A stretch of 64,000 nt of DNA from Luzula sylvatica (GCA_946800325.1 OX326958.1:62055793-62119792), one strand, 5' to 3'. Numbered from the stretch's first letter, positions 34,450 to 49,302 are shown. The notes: generated from the letters alone by a model not told the origin. Numbers and translations are program-made.

Positions 34450-34860
34450 GCACTCACGGAGTCTTCTTATTGGTCACGAGTTGGTGGAGAGGATTGGGGG
34501 TAATGAAGTAATTTCCACCAAAGGTAGGTGGGAAGGATAAGGGCTAAGGATTGAGTGGTTTTCGTGTGGACTTTTGTGTAAGTCTTTATCATGATGATTG
34601 TTTGCCTCCCGTCTCATTCATGTACCGAATATATCGGTACAATATATCGTTTTCATTCCACTTGACGTGTTGGAGACAACTACACTTTCCAAATTCCCAG
34701 AATTTCCTTCTAAAACCTGTAATTAATCAATAAAACACACTTAGTGAAGAAATATTCTTGTTATCTCAAATATGAACAATTATATATATAAAGTTGTGAT
34801 TCAAAAGGGCTAAAATCCCCAAATTAGATATCAAAAAGGTGCTTTATTTTCCTCGTATCA

Positions 34861-37400
34861 TGTACAAACACTAAGAAAGTTTCCTATTAGATTAATAGCA
34901 ATCTTGTTACCCTTTGAGGAGTCCAAATAACTCTTTTTTAGATCATTTGTATCGTATCTTTTACTACATAACTTTTCACCAAATTTTACAAACACGAAGA
35001 AAGTTTGTTTTTCGATTCAAAACATTCTTTAACGTTCTGAGGAGTTCAAATAACTTCTTTTTGAGATGGTTTGGATCGAATCTTTCACTACGTAACTTTT
35101 CATCAAATTGTACAAACACTAATAAAGTTTTATTTTCGATTCATAGCAATCTATTTACGCGTTAATGAGTTCAATTAACTTGTTTTTAGATCATTTGAAT
35201 CGTATCTTTTACAACATTACTTTTCACCAAATTTGACAAACACTAACAAAGTTTATTTTTCGATTCAAAATAATCTTTTAACGTTCTGAGGAGGTCAAAT
35301 AACGTGTTTTTTAGATGGTTTGGATCGAATCTTTCACTACGTAACTTTTAACCAAATTGTAAAAATACTAAGAAAGTTTTCTTTTCGATTCATAGCAATC
35401 TTTTTACGCTTTGAGGAGTTCAAATAGCTTGTTTGTAGATCATTTGTATCGTATCTTTTACAACATAACTTTTCATCAAATTTTACAACGACTACGAAAG
35501 ATTGTTTTTCAATTCAAAGCAATATTTTAACGCTCTAAAGAGTTCAAATAACGTGTTTTTGAGATGGTTTGGATCGTATCTTTCACTACGTAACTTTTGA
35601 CCAAATTGTAAAAACACTAAGAAAGTTCTCTTTTCGATTCAAAGAAATCTTTTTATGCTTTGAGCAGTTCAAATAACTTGATTTTAGATCATTTGTATCG
35701 TATCTTTTACTACATAACTTTTCACCAAATTGTACACACACTAAGAATGTATTCTTTTCGACTCATACCAATTTTTTTACGATTTGAGGAGTTCAAATAA
35801 CTTGTTTTTAGATCATTTGTATCGTATCTTTTACTACATAACTTTTCACCAAATTTTACATACACTCAAGAAAGTATGTTTTTCGATTCAAAACAATCTT
35901 TTAACGTTCTGAGGTGTTCAAATAACTTCTTTTTGAGATGGTTTGGATCGAATCTTTCACTATGTAACTTTTCACCAAATTTTACAAACACTAAGAAAGT
36001 ATGTCTTTTTGATTCAAAACAATCTTTTAACGTTCTGAGGAGTTCAAATAACTTCTTTTTCAGATGGTTTGGATGGAATATTTCACTACGTAACTTTTCA
36101 CCAAATTGTACAAACACTAACAATGTTTTCTTTTCGATTCATAGAAATCTTTTTACGTTTTGAGGAGTTCAAATAACTTGTTTTTAGATCATTTGTATCG
36201 TATAGTTTACTACATAACTTTTCACCAAATTTTACAAACACTAAGAATGTTTTCTTTTCGACTCGTAACAATCTTTTTAAGCATTGAGGAGTAATAATAA
36301 CTTGTTTTTAGATCATTTGTATCGTATCTTTAAACTACATAACTTTTGACCAAATTGTACAAAAACTAAGAAAGTTTGTTTTTCGATTCAAAACAATCTT
36401 TTAACGCTCAAAAGAGTTCAAATAACGTGATTTTGAGATGGTTTGGATCGAATCTTTCACTACGTAACTTTTCACCAAATTGTACAAACACTAAGAAAGT
36501 TTCCTATTAGATTCGTAGCAATCTTTTTACCCATTGAGGAGTTCAAATAACTCTTTTTTAGATCATTTGTATCGTATCTTTTGCTACATAACGTTTCACC
36601 AAATTTTACAAACAAGAAGAAAGTTAGTTTTTCGATTCAAAACAATCTTTTAACGTTCCGAGGAGTTCAAATAACTTCTTTTTGAGATGGTTTGGATCGA
36701 ATCTTTCACTACGTAACTTTTCACCAAATTGTACAAACACTAAGAAAGTTTCCTATTAGATTCATAGCAATCTATTTACCCTTTGAGGAGTTCAAATAAC
36801 TTTTTTTTAGATAATTTGTATTGTACCTTTTACTACATAACTTTTCACCAAATTTTACAAACAATAAGAATGTTTTCTTTTCGACTCATAGCAATCTTTT
36901 TACGCTTTAAGGAGTTAAACAAACTTGTTTTTACATCATTTGTATCGTATCTTTTACTAAACAACTTCACACCAAATTTTACAAACACTAAGAAAGTTTG
37001 TTTTTCGATTCAAAACAATCTTTTAACGCTCTAAAGAGTTCAAATAACGTGTTTTTGAGATGGTTTGGATCGAATCTTTTGCTACGTAACTTTTCACCAA
37101 ATTGTACAAACACTAAGAAAGTTTTCTTTTCGATTCATAACAATCTATTTACGCTTTAATGAGTTCAATTACCTTGTTTTAAGATCATTTGTATCGTATC
37201 TTTTACAACATAACTTTTCACCAAATTTGACAAACACTAACAAAGTTTATTTTTCGATTCAAAACAATCTTTTAACTTTCTGAGGAGTTCAAATAACGTG
37301 TTTTTTTGATGGTTTGGATCGAATCTTTCACTACGTAACTTTTCACCAAATTGTAAAAGCAGTAAGAACATTTTCTTTTCGATTCCTAGCAATCTTCTTA
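34861..37400 (+). repeat. 124-bp satellite array, older section right of the retroelement
   Basis: It begins with the second TGTAC target copy and resumes the interrupted monomer. Type A and type B monomers (GATGGTTTGGAT at about 35068, 35317, 35563, 35940, 36064, 36438, 36686, 37060 and 37309) are again mixed. The last type B monomer ends near 37.4 kb. Confidence 0.95.
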
Positions 37401-40090
37401 CGCTTTGAGGAGTTCAAATAACTTGTTTTTAGATAATTTGTATCGTATCTTTTACTACATAACTTTTCACCAAATTTTACAAACACTAAGAAACTTTGTT
37501 TTTCGATTCAAAACAAGATTTTAACGCTTTGAGGAGTTCAAATGACGTGTTTTTAGATCATTTGTATCGTATCTTTTACTACATAACTTTTCATCAAATT
37601 TTACAAACACTAAGAAAGTTTGTTTTTCGATTCAAAACAAGATTTTAACGCTTTGAGGAGTTCAAATAACGTGTTTTTAGATCAATTGTATCGTATATTT
37701 TACTACATAACTTTTCATCAAATTTCACAAACACTAAGAAAGTTTGTTTTTCGATTCAAAACAAGATTTTAACGCTTTGAGGAGTTCAAATAACGTGTTT
37801 TTAGATCATTTGTATCATATCTTTTAGTACATAACTTTTCACCAAATTTCACAAACACTAAGAAAGTTTGTTTTTCGATTCAAAACAAGATTTTAACGCT
37901 TTGAGGAGTTCAAATAACGTGTTTTTAGATCATTTGTATCGTATTTTTTACTACATAACTTTTCACCAAATTTCACAAACACTAAGAAAGTTTGTTTTTC
38001 GATTCAAAACATGATTTTGACGTTTTGAGGAGTTCGAATAACATGTGTTTTAGATCATTTGTATCGTATCTTTTACTACATAACTTTTCACCAAATTTCA
38101 CAAACACTAAAGAAATTTTGTTTTTCGATTCAAAACAAGATTTTAACGTTTTGAGGAGTTCAAATAACGTGTTTTTAGATCATTTGTATCGTATCTTTTA
38201 CTACATAACTTTTCACCAAATTTCACAAACACAAAGAAAGTTTGTTTTTCGATTCAAAACTTGATTTTAACGCTTTGAGGAGTTCAAATAACGTGTTTTT
38301 AGATCATTTGTATCGTATCTTTTACTACATAACTTTTCACCAAATTTCACAAACACTAAGGAAGTGTGTTTTTCGATTCAAAACAAGATTTTAACGCTTT
38401 GAGGAGTTCAAATAACTTGTTTTTAGATCATTTTTATCGTATCTTTTACTACATAACTTTTCACCAAATTTCACAAACACTAAGAAAGTTTGTTTTTCAA
38501 TTCAAAACAAGATTTTAACGCTTTCAGGAGTTCAAATAACGTGTTTTTAGATCAATTGTATCGTATCTTTTACTACATAACTTTTCACCAAATTTCACAA
38601 ACACTAAGAAAGTTCGTTTTTCGATTCAAAACAAGATTCTAACGCTTCGAGGAATTCAAATAACGTGTTTTAGATCATTTTATCGTATCTTTTACTACAT
38701 CAGTTTTCACCAAATTTCACAAACCCTAAGAAACTTTGTTTTCCGATTCAAAACAAGATTTTAACGCTTTGAGGAGTTCAAATGACGTGTTTTTAGATCA
38801 TTTGTATCGTATCTTTTACTACATAACTTTTCATCAAATTTTACAAACACTAGAAAAGTATGTTTTTCGATTCAAAACATGATTTTAACGCTTTGAGGAG
38901 TTCAAATAACGTGTTTTTAGATCATTTGTATCGTATCTTTTACTACATAACTTTTCACCAAATTTCACAAACACTAAGAAAGTTTGTTTTTCGATTCAAA
39001 ACATGATTTTAACGCTTTGAGGAGTTCGAATAACATGTGTTTTAGATCATTTGTATCGTATCTTTTACAACATAACTTTTCACCAAATTTCACAAACACT
39101 AAGAAAGTTTGTTTTTCGATTCAAAACAAGATTTTAACGCTTTGAGGAGTTCAAATCACGTGTTTTTAGATCATTTGTATCGTATCTTTTACTACATAAC
39201 TTTTCACCATATTTCACAAACACTAAGTAAGTGTGTTCTTCGATTCAAAACAAGATTTTAACGCTTTGAGGAGTTCAAATAACTTGTTTTTAGATCATTT
39301 TTATCGTATCTTTTACTACATAACTTTTCACCAAATTTCACAAACACTAAGAAAGTTTGTTTTTCAATTCAAAACAAGATTTTAACGCTTTCAGGAGTTC
39401 AAATAACGTGTTTTTAGATCAATTGTATCGTATCTTTTACTACATAACTTTTCACCAAATTTCACAAACAATAAGAAAGTTTGTTTTTCGATTCAAAACA
39501 AGATTTTAACGCTTCGAGGATTTCAAATAACGTGTTGTAGATCATTTTTATCGTATCTTTTACTACATAACTTTTCACCAAATTTCACAAACACTAAGAA
39601 ACTTTGTTTTTCGATTCAAAACAAGATTTTAACGCTTTGAGGAGTTCAAATGACGTGTTTTTAGATCATTTGTATCGTATCTTTTACTACATAACTTTTC
39701 ATCAAATTTTACAAACACAAGAAAAGTTTGTTTTTCGATTCAAAACATGATTTTAACGCTTTGAGGAGTACAAATAACGTGTTTTTAGATCATTTGTATC
39801 GTATCTTTTACTGCATAACTTTTCACCAAATTTCACAAACACTAAGAATGTTTGTTTTTCGATTCAAAACATGATTTTAACGCTTTGAGGAGCTCAAATA
39901 ACGTGTTTTTAGATCATTTGTATCTATCTTTTACTACATAATTTTTCACCAAATTTAACAAGCACTAAGAAAGTTTGTTTTTCGATTCAAAACAAGATTT
40001 TAACGCTTTGAGGAATTCGAATAACGTGTTTTTAGATCAATTGTCTCGTATCTTTTACCACATAACTTTTCACCAAATTTAACAAACACT
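37401..40090 (+). repeat. homogenised 124-bp satellite, plus orientation
   Basis: Only one monomer type remains, with GATTCAAAACAAGATTTTAA and TAACGTGTTTTTAGATCA. Neighbours are much more alike than in the older section. A 125-bp subtype has TAACATGTGTTTTAGATC. Confidence 0.95.
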
Positions 40091-41220
40091 TGTAGTAAAA
40101 GATACGATGCAAATGATCTAAAAACAAATTATTTGAACTCCTCAAAGCGTTAAAATCTTATTTTTAATCGAAAAACAAACTTACTTAGTGTTTGTGAAAT
40201 TTGGTGAAAAGTTATGTAGTAAAAGATACGATACAAATGATCTAAAAACAAGTTATTTGAACTCCTCAAAGCGTTAAAATCTTGTTTTGAATCGAGAAAC
40301 AAACTTTCTTAGTGTTTGTGAAATTTGGTGAAAAGTTAAGTAGTAAAAGATACGATACAAATGATCTAAAAACAAGTTATTTGAACTCCTCAAAGCGTTA
40401 AAATCTTGTTTCGAATCGAAAAACATACTTTCTTAGTGTTTGTGAAATTTGGTGAAAAGTCATGTTGTAAATTGAACTCCTCAAAGCGTTAAAATCTTGT
40501 TTTGAATCGAAAAACACACTTACTTAGTGTTTGTGAAATTTGGTGAAAAGTTATGTAGTAAAAGATATGATACAAATGATCTAAAAACACTTTATTTGAA
40601 CTCCCCAAAGCGTTAAAATCATGTTTTGAATCGAAAAACAAACTTTCTTTGTGTTTGTGAAATTTGGTGAAAACTTATGTAGTAAAAGATACGATACAAA
40701 TGATCTAAAAACACGTTATTTGAACTCCTCAAAGCGTTAAAATCATGTTTTGAATAGAAAAACAAACTTTCTTAGTGTTTGTGAAATTTGGGGAAAAATT
40801 ATGTAGTATAAGATACGAAACAATTGATCTAAAAACACGTTATTTGAACTCCTGAAAGCGTTAAAATCTTGTTTTGAATCGAAAAACAAACTTTCTTAGT
40901 GTTTGTGAAATTTGGTGAAAAGTTATGTAGTAAAAGACACGATACAAATGATCTAAAAACACGTTATTTGAACTCCTCAAAGCGTTAAAATCTTGTTTGG
41001 AATCGAAAAACAAACTTTCTTAGTGTTTGTGAAATTTGGTGAAAAGTTAGGTAGTAAAAGATACGATACAAATGATCTAAAAACACGTTATTTGAACTCC
41101 TCAAAGCGTTAAAATCATGTTTTGAATCGAAAAACAAATATTCTTAGTGTTTGTGAAATTTGGTGAAAATGTATGTAGTAAAAGATACGATACAAATGAT
41201 CTAAAAACATGTTATTTGAA
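40091..41220 (-). repeat. 124-bp satellite, inverted block 1
   Basis: At ACAAACACT/TGTAGTAAAAGATACG the array flips. The block runs as the reverse complement (GAAATTTGGTGAAAAGTTAT) for about nine monomers. One monomer near 40465 has lost about 40 bp. Confidence 0.93.
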
Positions 41221-44200
41221 CTTGTTTTTAGATCATTTGTATCGTATCTTTTAGTACATAACTTTTCACCAAATATCACAAACACTAAGAAAGTTTGTTT
41301 TTCGATTCAAAACAAGATTTTAACGCTTTGAGGAGTTCAAATGACATGTTTTTAGATCATTTGTATCGTATCTTTTACTACATAACTTTTCACCAAATTT
41401 CACAAACACTAAGAAAGTTTGTTTTTCGATTCAAAACATGATTTTAACGCTTTGAGGAGTTCAAATAACGTGTTTTTAGATCATTTGTACCGTATCTTTT
41501 ACTATATAACTTTTCACCAAATTTCACAAACACTAAGAAAGTTTGTTTTTCGATTCAAAACAAGATTTTAACGCTTTGAGGATTTCAAATAACGTGTTTT
41601 TAGATCATTTGTATCGTATCTTTTACTACATAACTTTTCACCAAATTTCACAAACACTAAGAAAGTTTGTTTTTCGATTCAAAACATGATTTTATCGCTT
41701 TGAGGAGTTCGAATAACATGTGTTTTAGATCATTTGTATCGTATCTTTTACTACATAACTTTTCACCAAATTTCACAAACACTAAGAAATTTTGTTTTTC
41801 GATTCAAAACAAAATTTTAACGCTTTGAGGATTTCAAATAACGTGTTTTTAGATCATTTGTATCGTATCTTTTACTACATAACTTTTCACCAAATTTCAC
41901 AAACACTAAGAAAGTTTGTTTTTCGATTCAAAACATGATTTTATCGCTATGAGGAGTTCGAATAACCTGTGTTTTAGATCATTTGTATCGTATCTTTTAC
42001 AACATAACTTTTCACCAAATTTCACAAACACTAAGAAACTTTGTTTTTCGATTCAAAACATGATTTTAACGCTTTGAGGAGTTCAAATAACGTGTTTTTA
42101 GATCAATTGTATCGTATATTTTACTACATAACTTTTCACCAAATTTCACAAACACTAAGAAATTTTGTTTTTCGATTCAAAACATGATTTTAACGCTTTG
42201 AGGAGTTCAAATAACGTGTTTTTAGATCATTTGTATCGTTTCTTTTACTACATAACTTTTCACCAAATTTCACAAACACTAAGAAAGTTTGTTTTTCGAT
42301 TCAAAACATGATTTTAACGCTTTGAGGAGCTCAAATAACGTGTTTTTAGAGAATTTGTATCGTATCTTTTACTACATAACTTTTCACCCAATTTCACAAA
42401 CACTAAGAAAGTTTGTTTTCCGATTCAAAATATGATTTTAACGCTTTGAGGAGTTCAAATAACGGGTTTTTAGATCATTTGTATCGTATCTTTTACTATA
42501 TAACTTTTCACCAAATTTCACAAACACTAAGAAAGTTTGTTTTCCAATTCAAAACAAGATTTTAACGCTTTGAGGAGTTCGAATAACGTGTTTTTAGATC
42601 ATTTGTATCGTATCTTTTACTATATAACTTTTCACCAAATTTCACAAACACTAAGAAAGTTTGTTTTTCGATTCAAAACAAGATTTTAACGCTTTGAGGA
42701 GTTCAAATAACGTGTTTTTAGATCATTTGTATCGTATCTTTTATTACATAACTTTTCACCAAATTTCACAAACACTAAGAAAGTTTGTTTTTCGATTCAA
42801 AACATGATTTTAACGCTTTGAGGAGTTCGAATAACATGTGTTTTAGATCATTTGTATCGTATCTTTTACTACATAACTTTTCACCAAATTTCACAAACAC
42901 TAAGAAACTTTGTTTTTCGATTCAAAACATGATTTTAACGCTTTGAGGAGTTCAAATAACTTGTTTTTAGATCATTTGTATCGTATCTTTTACTATATAA
43001 CTTTTCACCAAATTTCACAAACACTAAGAAAGTTTGTTTTTCTATTCAAAACAAGATTTTAACGCTTTGAGGAGTTCAAATAACGTGTTTTTAGATCAAT
43101 TGTATCGTATCTTTTACTACATAACTTTTCACCAAATTTGACAAACACTAAGAAAGTTTGTTTTTCAATTCAAAACATGATTTGAACGCTTTGAGGGGTT
43201 CAAATAACGTGTTTTTAGATCATTTGTATCGTATCTTTTACTATATAACTTTTCAGCAAATTTCACAAACACTAAGAAAGTTTGTTTTTCGATTCAAAAC
43301 AAGATTTTAACGATTTGAGGAGTTCAAATAACGTGCTTTTAGATCATTTGTATCGTATCTTTTACTACATAACTTTTCACCAAATTTTACAAACACTAAG
43401 AATGTTTGTTTTTCGATTCAAAACATAATTTTAACGCTTTGAGGAGTTCAAATAACGTGTTTTTAGATCATTTGTATCGTATTTTTTACTATATAACTTT
43501 TCACCAAATTTCACAAACACTAAAAAAGTTTGTTTTTCGATTCAAAACAAGATTTTAACGCTTTGAGGAGTTCAAATAACGTGTTCTTAGATCAATTGTA
43601 TCGTATCTTTTACTACATAACTTTTCACCAAATTTCTCAAACACTAAGAAAATTTGTTTTCCGATTCAAAATATGATTTTAACGCTTTGAGGAGTTCAAA
43701 TAACGTGTTTTTAGATCATTTGTATCGTATCTTTTACAACATAACTTTTCACCAAATTTCACAAACACTAAGAAAGTTTGTTTTTCGATTCAAAACATGA
43801 TTTTAACGCTTTGAGGAGTTCGAATAACATGTGTTTTAGATCATTTGTATCGTATCTTTTACTACATAACTTTTCACCAAATTTCACAAACACTAAGAAA
43901 GTTTGTTTTTCGATTCAAAACAAGATTTTAACGCTTTCATGAGTTCAAATAACGTGTTTTTAGATCATTTGTATCGTATCTTTTACTACATAACTTTTCA
44001 CCAAATTTCACAAACACTAAGAAAGTTTGTTTTTCGATTCAAAACATGATTTTAACGCTTTGAGGAGTTCGAATAACATGTGTCTTAGTTCATTTGTATC
44101 GTATCTTTTACTACATAACTTTTCACCAAATTTCACAAACACTATGAAACTTTGTTTTTCGATTCAAAACAAGATTTTATCGCTTTGAGGAGTTCAAATG

Positions 44201-46995
44201 ACATGTTTTTAGATCATTTGTATCGTATCTTTTACTACATAAATTTTCATCAAATTTCACAAACACTAAGAAAGTTTGTTTTTCGATTCAAAACAAGATT
44301 TTAACGCTTTGAGGAGTTCATATAACGTGTTTTTAGATCATTTGTATCGTATCTTTTACTACATAACTTTTCACCAAATTTCACAAACACAAAGAAAGTT
44401 TGTTTTTCGATTCAAAACTTGATTTTAACGCTTTGAGGAGGTCAAATAACTTGTTTTTAGATCATTTGTATCGTATCTTTTACTACATAACTTTTCACCA
44501 AATTTTACAAACACTAAGAAACTTTGTTTTTCGATTCAAAACAAGATTTTATCGCTTTGAGGAGTTCAAATGACATGTTTTTAGATCATTTGTATCGTAT
44601 CTTTTACTACATAACTTTTCATCAAATTTCACAAACACTAAGAAAGTTTGTTTTTCGATTCAAAACAAGATTTTAACGCTTTGAGGAGTTCATATAACGT
44701 GTTTTTAGATCATTTGTATCGTATCTTTTACTACATAACTTTTCACCAAATTTCACAAACACAAAGAAAGTTTGTTTTTCGATTCAAAACTTGATTTTAA
44801 CGCTTTGAGGAGGTCAAATAACTTGTTTTTAGATCATTTGTATCGTATCTTTTACTACATAACTTTTCACCAAATTTCACAAACACCAAGAAACTTTGTT
44901 TTCCGATTCAAAACAACATTTTAACGCTTTGAGGAGCTCAAATAACGTGTTTTTAGATCATTTGTATCGTATCTTTTACTACATAACTTTTCATCAAATT
45001 TTACAAACACTAGAAAAGTTTGTTTTTCGATTCAAAACATGATTTTAACGCTTTGAGGAGTTCAAATAACGTGTTTTTAGATCATTTGTATCGTTTCTTT
45101 TACTACATAACTTTTCACCAAATTTCACAAACACTAAGAAAGTTTGTTTTTCGATTCAAAACATGATTTTAACGCTTTGAGGAGCTCAAATAACGTGTTT
45201 TTTGATCATTTGTATCTATTTTTTACTACATAAATTTTCACCCAATTTCACAAACACTAAGAAAGTTTGTTTTTCGTTTCAAAACAAGATTTTAACGCTT
45301 TGAGGAGTTCAAATGACATGTTTTTAGATCATTTGTATCGTATCTTTTACTACATAACTTTTCATCAAATTTTACAAACACTAAGAAAGTTTGTTTTTCG
45401 ATTCAAAACAAGATTTTAACGCTTTGAGGAGACCCAATAACGTATTTTTAGATCATTTGTATCGTATCTTTTACTACATAACTTTTCACCAAATTTCACA
45501 AACACTAAGAAAGTTTGTTTTTCGATTCAAAACATGATTTTAACGCTTTGAGGAGTTCGAATAACATGTGTTTTAGATCATTTGTATCGTATCTTTTACT
45601 ACATAACTTTTCACCAAATTTCACAAACACTAAGAAATTTTGTTTTTCGATTCAAAACAAGATTTTAACGCTTTCAGGAGTTCAAATAACGTGTTTTTAG
45701 ATCATTTGTATCGTATCTTTTACTACATAACTTTTCACCAAATTTCACAAACACTAAGAAAGTTTGTTTTTCGATTCAAAACATGATTTTAACGCTTTGA
45801 GGAGTTCGAATAACATGTGTTTTAGTTCATTTGTATCGTATCTTTTACTACATAACTTTTCACCAAATTTCACAAACACTAAGAAACTTTGTTTTTCGAT
45901 TCAAAACAAGATTTTATCGCTTTGAGGAGTTCAAATGACATGTTTTTAGATCATTTGTATCGTATCTTTTACTACATAACTTTTCATCAAATTTCACAAA
46001 CACTAAGAAAGTTTGTTTTTCGATTCAAAACAAGATTTTAACGCTTTGAGGAGTTCATATAACGTGTTTTTAGATCATTTGTATCGTATCTTTTACTACA
46101 TAACTTTTCACCAAATTTCACAAACACAAAGAAAGTTTGTTTTTCGATTCAAAACTTGATTTTAACGCTTCGAGGAGGTCAAATAACTTGTTTTTAGATC
46201 ATTTGTATCGTATCTTTTACTGCATAATTTTTCACCAAATTTTACAAACACTAAGAAACTTTGTTTTTCGATTCAAAACAAGATTTTATCGCTTTGAGGA
46301 GTTCAAATGACATGTTTTTAGATCATTTGTATCGTATCTTTTACTACATAACTTTTCATCAAATTTCACAAACACTAAGAAAGTTTGTTTTTCAATTCAA
46401 AACAAGATTTTAACGCTTTGAGGAGTTCATATAACGTGTTTTTAGATCATTTGTATCGTATCTTTTACTACATAACTTTTCACCAAATTTCACAAACACA
46501 AAGAAAGTTTGTTTTTCGATTCAAAACTTGATTTTAATGCTTTGAGGAGGTCAAATAACTTGTTTTTAGATCATTTGTATCGTATCTTTTACTACATAAC
46601 TTTTCACCAAATTTCACAAACACCAAGAAACTTTGTTTTCCGATTCAAAACAACATTTTAACGCTTTGAGGAGCTCAAATAACGTGTTTTTAGATCATTT
46701 GTATCGTATCTTTTACTACATAACTTTTCATCAAATTTTACAAACACTAGAAAAGTTTGTTTTTCGATTCAAAACATGATTTTAACGCTTTGAGGAGTTC
46801 AAATAACGTGTTTTTAGATCATTTGTATCGTTTCTTTTACTACATAACTTTTCACCAAATTTCACAAACACTAAGAAAGTTTGTTTTTCGATTCAAAACA
46901 TGATTTTAACGCTTTGAGGAGCTCAAATAACGTGTTTTTTGATCATTTGTATCTATTTTTTACTACATAAATTTTCACCCAATTTCACAAACACT
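41221..46995 (+). repeat. 124-bp satellite, plus-orientation block
   Basis: The array returns to plus orientation at TTTGAACTTGTTTTTAGATC. It contains a tandem duplication of about 1.74 kb: rare variants such as the TTTAGTTCATTTG (TTAGTTCAT) form at about 44087 and 45823, and ACCAAGAAACTTTGTTTTCC at 44885 and 46622, recur at the same distance. Confidence 0.93.
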
Positions 46996-49302
46996 TGTAG
47001 TAAAAGATACGATGCAAATGATCTAAAAACAAGTTATTTGAACTCCTCAAAGCGTTAAAATCTTGTTTTGAATCGAAAAACAAACTTACTTAGTGTTTGT
47101 GAAATTTGGTGAAAAGTTATGTAGTAAAAGATACGATACAAATGATCTAAAAACAAGTTATTTGAACTCCTCAAAGCGTTAAAATCTTGTTTTGAATCGA
47201 AAAACAAACTTTCTTAGTGTTTGTGAAATTTGGTGAAAAGTTATGTAGTAAAAGATACGATACAAATGATCTATAAAAACAAGTTATTTGAACTCCTCAA
47301 AGCGTTAAAATCTTGTTTTGAATCGAAAAACACACTTACTTAGTGTTTGTGAAATTTGGTGAAAAGTTATGTAGTAAAAGATACGATACAAATGATCTAA
47401 AAACACGTTATTTGAACTCCTCAAAGCGTTAAAATCATGTTTTGAATCGAAAAAAAAACTTTCTTTGTGTTTGTGAAATTTGGTGAAAATTTATGTACTA
47501 AAAGATACGATACAAATGATCTAAAAACACGTTATTTGAACTGCTCAAATCGTTAAAATCTTGTTTTAAAATCGAATAACAAACTTTCTTAGTGTTTGTG
47601 AAATTTGGTGAAAAGTTATGTAGTAAAAGATACGATACAAATGATCTAAAAACACGTTATTTGAACTCCTCAAAGCGTTAAAATCTTGTTTTGTATCCAA
47701 AAACAAACTTACTTTACTTAGTGTTTGTAAAATTTGGTGAAAACTTAGGCAGTAAAAGATACGATACAAATGATCTAAAAATACGTTATTTAAACTCCTG
47801 AAAGCGTTAAAATCTTGTTTTGAATCGAAAAACAAACTTACTTAGTGTTTGTAAAATTTGGTGAAAACTTAGGCAGTAAAAGATACGATGCAAATGATCT
47901 AAAAACACGTTATTTGAACTCCTCAAAGCGTTAAAATCTTGTTTTGAATCGAAAAACAAACTTACTTAGTGTTTGTAAAATTTGGTGAAAACATATGTAG
48001 TAAAAGACACGATGCAAATGATCTAAAAAAAGTTATTTGAACTCCTCAAAGCGTTAAAATTTTGTTTTGAATCGAAAAACAAACTATCTTAGTGTTTGTG
48101 AAATTTGGGGAAAAGTTATGTAGTAAAAGAAACGATACAAATGATCTAAAAACACGTTATTTGAACTCCTCAAAGCGTTAAAATCTTGTTGTGAATCGAA
48201 AAACAAAATTTCTTAGTGTTTGTGAAATTTGGTGAAAAGTTATGTAGTAAAAGATACGATACAAATGATCTAAAACACATATTATTCGAACTCCTCAAAG
48301 CGTTAAAATCATGTTTTGAATCGAAAAACAAAATTTCTTAGTGTTTGCGAAATTTGGTGAAAAGTTATGTAGTAAAAGATACGGTACAAATGATCTAAAA
48401 ACACGTTATTTGAACTCCTCAAAGCGTTAAAATCATGTTTTGAATCGAAAAACAAACTTTCTTAGTGTTTGTAAAATTTGGTGAAAAGTTATGTAGTAAA
48501 AGATACGATACAAATGATCTAAAAACACGTTATTTGAACTCCTCAAAGCATTAAAATCTTGTTTTGAATCGAAAAAAAAACTTTCTTAGTGTTTGTGAAA
48601 TTTGGTGAAAAGTTATGTAGTAAAAGATACGATACAAATGATCTAAAACACATGTTATTCGAACTCCTCAAAGCGTTAAAATCATGTTTTGAATCGAAAA
48701 ACAAACTTTCTTAGTCTTTGTGAAATTTGGTGAAAAGTTATGTAGTAGAAGATACGATACAAATGATCTACAAACACGTCATTTGAACTCCTCAAAGCGT
48801 TAAAATCTTGTTTTGAATCGAAAAACAGACTTTCTTAGTGTTTGTGAAATTTGGTGAAAAGTTATGTAGTAAAACATACGATACAAATGATCTAAAAACA
48901 AGTTATTTGAACTCCTCAAAGCGTTAAAATCTTGTTTTGACTCGAAAAACAAACTTTCTTAGTGTTTGTGAAATTTGGTGAAAAGTTATATAGTAAAAGA
49001 TACGATACAAATGATCTAAAAACACGTTATTTGAACTCCTCAAAGCGTTAAAATCTTGTTTTGAATCGAAAAACAAACTTTCTTAGTGTTTGTGAAATTT
49101 GGTGAAAAGTTATGTAGTAAAAGATACGAAACAAATGATCTAAAAACACGTTATTTGAACTCCTCAAAGCGTTAAAATCATGTTTTGAATCGAAAATAAA
49201 ATATTCTTAGTGTTTGTGAAATTTGGTGAAAAGGTATGTAGTAAAAGATACGATACAAATGATCTAAAAACATGTTATTTGAACTCCTCAAAGCGTTAAA
49301 AT
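46996..49302 (-). repeat. 124-bp satellite, inverted block 2
   Basis: It begins with the same ACAAACACT/TGTAGTAAAAG junction as block 1. It ends at about 49302 inside GCGTTAAAATCATTTGTATC, where the two orientations overlap by ATCAT. Confidence 0.93.

Larger units (their letters stand above)
28399..34860 (-). mobile_element. complete non-autonomous Ty3/gypsy-type LTR retrotransposon (Athila/Tat-like)
   Basis: The element is 6,462 bp: two 1,597-bp LTRs around a 3,268-bp internal region, bounded by TG...CA ends and a 5-bp TGTAC duplication inside satellite DNA. A tRNA-Asp-like primer site beside the right LTR on the minus strand and minus-strand ORFs set the orientation, so the right LTR is the 5' LTR. 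The internal part carries a 367-codon ORF and a remnant of the integrase tail. Protease, reverse transcriptase, RNase H and integrase core are absent. Only about five LTR differences are visible, all transitions, so insertion is recent. It must have been moved by proteins supplied by another element. Confidence 0.95.
33264..34860 (-). repeat. LTR (5' LTR of the minus-strand element)
   Basis: It is the 1,597-bp partner of the left LTR. By eye the two differ at about five positions, e.g. GTGGAAAATATGC here against GTGAAAAATATGC, and CCTTGCCTCACACCG against CCTTGTCTCGCACCG. All are transitions. In element orientation it supplies the promoter. Confidence 0.97.

Noticed and set aside
28426..34733. 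Paired plus- and minus-strand ORFs of 60-98 codons inside both LTRs.
   Set aside because: They are identical in both LTRs only because the LTRs are identical. None has a recognisable domain.
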